Part shown: positions 63,089 to 64,000 of the stretch, piece after piece
How the letters are laid out: every line of letters starts with the position of its first letter
How positions within the stretch are numbered: position 1 is the first letter of the stretch
From: Flavobacterium sp. LPB0248
Lineage (GTDB): Bacteria > Bacteroidota > Bacteroidia > Flavobacteriales > Flavobacteriaceae
Reading direction: 5' to 3'
Length of the DNA stretch: 64,000 bases
Assembly (NCBI RefSeq): GCF_013388355.1
Contig: NZ_CP058246.1
Coordinates: 1,426,001 to 1,490,000, forward strand
Position numbers and translations under genes: made by a program
The notes under the pieces: generated by a model
Told to the model about the DNA's origin: nothing
Seen by the model: the letters and a program-made list of their open reading frames with translations, nothing else
Databases searched by the model: none

Positions 63089-64000
63089 ATGGCATTATCA
63101 GAACAAGAAATCATCAGAAGAGAAAAACTTCAAAATTTACGCAATCTGGGAATCAATCCTTATCCAGCTAATCTTTTTCCTGTAAATCATACTTCGAAGC
63201 AGATAAAGGAAACTTTTGAGGAAGGTAAGAAGGTTATCGTTGCGGGACGTTTGATGAGTGTTCGTGATCAGGGTAAGGCTTGTTTTGCTGAATTACAAGA
63301 CAGCGAAGGGCGTATTCAATTATACGTAAACCGTGATGTTTTATGCGAAGGTGATGATAAAACTTTATACAACCAAGTATTTAAAAAATTAACCGATTTA
63401 GGTGATTTTATTGGTATTGAAGGTGAATTGTTTACTACACAAGTTGGCGCAAAATGTATTCGTGTAACTGGTTTTACTTTCTTAAGCAAAACATTACGTC
63501 CGTTACCTTTACCAAAAGTTGACGAAGAAGGAAATGTGCACGATGCTTTCAACGATGCTGAATTGCGTTACAGAATGCGTTATGTAGATTTAACTGTAAA
63601 TCCACAGGTAAAAGAAACTTTTATTAAACGTACTAAGTTATTTACTGCAATGCGTGGGTATTTTAACGATGCAGGATATTTAGAGGTTGACACTCCAGTT
63701 TTACAATCTATTCCTGGTGGAGCTTCGGCAAGACCATTTATTACGCACCACAACTCGCTTGATATTCCGCTTTACATGCGTATTGCGAATGAGTTATACT
63801 TAAAAAGATTAATTGTTGGTGGATTTGAAGGTGTTTATGAGTTTTCTAGAAACTTCCGTAACGAAGGTATGGACAGAACGCATAATCCTGAGTTTACTGC
63901 AATGGAAATATATGTAGCTTACAAAGACTACAACTGGATGATGGAATTTGCTGAAGGTTTATTGGAGCATTGTGCAATTGCTGTAAATGGCACAAGTGAA
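63089..64000 (+). CDS. lysS: Lysyl-tRNA synthetase, class II (5' part, runs off the window)
   Basis: Charges tRNA-Lys. Only the first 304 codons are in the window; the frame is open to the end, so the gene is cut by the boundary. It starts MALSEQEIIRREKLQNLRNLG. An N-terminal OB-fold anticodon-binding domain covers about 50-145 (VIVAGRLMSVRDQGKACFAELQD). The class II catalytic domain follows, with motif 1 near TPVLQSIPGGASARPFITH and motif 2 FRNEGMDRTHNPEFT. An exact -7 promoter element lies 25 bp upstream. Confidence 0.96.
   Translation, partial: MALSEQEIIRREKLQNLRNLGINPYPANLFPVNHTSKQIKETFEEGKKVIVAGRLMSVRDQGKACFAELQDSEGRIQLYVNRDVLCEGDDKTLYNQVFKKLTDLGDFIGIEGELFTTQVGAKCIRVTGFTFLSKTLRPLPLPKVDEEGNVHDAFNDAELRYRMRYVDLTVNPQVKETFIKRTKLFTAMRGYFNDAGYLEVDTPVLQSIPGGASARPFITHHNSLDIPLYMRIANELYLKRLIVGGFEGVYEFSRNFRNEGMDRTHNPEFTAMEIYVAYKDYNWMMEFAEGLLEHCAIAVNGTSE

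Noticed and set aside
1..64000. CRISPR arrays, IS elements, prophage or rRNA genes
   Set aside because: No regularly spaced repeats, transposase genes, phage modules or rRNA sequences were seen on either strand.

Overview
The window looks like chromosomal DNA of a Flavobacterium, probably close to F. johnsoniae. The evidence is AT-rich DNA; promoter-like TAnnTTTG elements (the Bacteroidetes -7 motif) upstream of many genes; A-rich leaders with almost no Shine-Dalgarno sequences; a SusC/SusD pair; a Porin_10-type porin; and ribosomal and RNA polymerase proteins of flavobacterial type. Lineage is inferred from remembered protein sequences, not from a search. No IS elements, prophage, CRISPR array or replication origin was seen.

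Layout. 1-6.4 kb: a DNA-damage cluster on the + strand: dinB, an overlapping second DnaE with a degenerate PHP domain, a DnaQ-GIY-YIG fusion nuclease and an AlkB-like dioxygenase. 6.5-15.1 kb: mixed accessory genes (DUF1810 protein, small membrane protein, amino-acid permease, methyltransferase, histidine kinase overlapping a receiver-only regulator, LysM/NlpC hydrolase, kelch protein). 15.1-23.2 kb, minus strand: aconitases A and B back to back, a MoxR ATPase and a SurA-like parvulin chaperone. 23.6-26.8 kb, plus strand: a lipoprotein alpha-amylase and prfC. 26.9-43.3 kb, minus strand: the core information-processing block. In transcription order it reads rpsU, xerC-like recombinase, raiA/hpf, tRNA-Thr, tRNA-Tyr, tRNA-Thr, tuf, tRNA-Trp, secE, nusG, rplK, rplA, rplJ, rplL, rpoB, rpoC, a DUF3467 gene; a TM-anchored protein with a CxxC N-terminal domain follows. 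43.5-53 kb: acyl-CoA dehydrogenase, helix-hairpin-helix protein, cationic amino-acid permease, PspC protein, DUF2851, exonuclease, PLP/CBS-domain sulfur enzyme and porin. 53-58 kb: a susC-susD operon. 58.6-64 kb: rnhB, a double NTF2-like secreted protein, two tandem related lipoproteins, lipB, and the 5' part of lysS running off the end.

The most interesting signals are regulatory. rpsU (bS21) has a near-perfect Shine-Dalgarno sequence where its neighbours have none, which fits bS21 autoregulation reported in F. johnsoniae. The promoter of the tRNA/tuf operon abuts a terminator-like hairpin, so that transcripts started there would lack part of the hairpin's 5' arm. rpsU and the tRNA operon share the same 11-nt promoter core. 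Structured leaders or attenuators lie before rplK, rpoB and rpoC. Among proteins, the DinB/DnaE/DnaQ-GIY-YIG/AlkB cluster, the DUF3467 gene after rpoC, the Cys-rich N-terminal domain at 26.9-27.7 kb, and the amylase that resembles hyperthermophilic archaeal enzymes deserve a second look.
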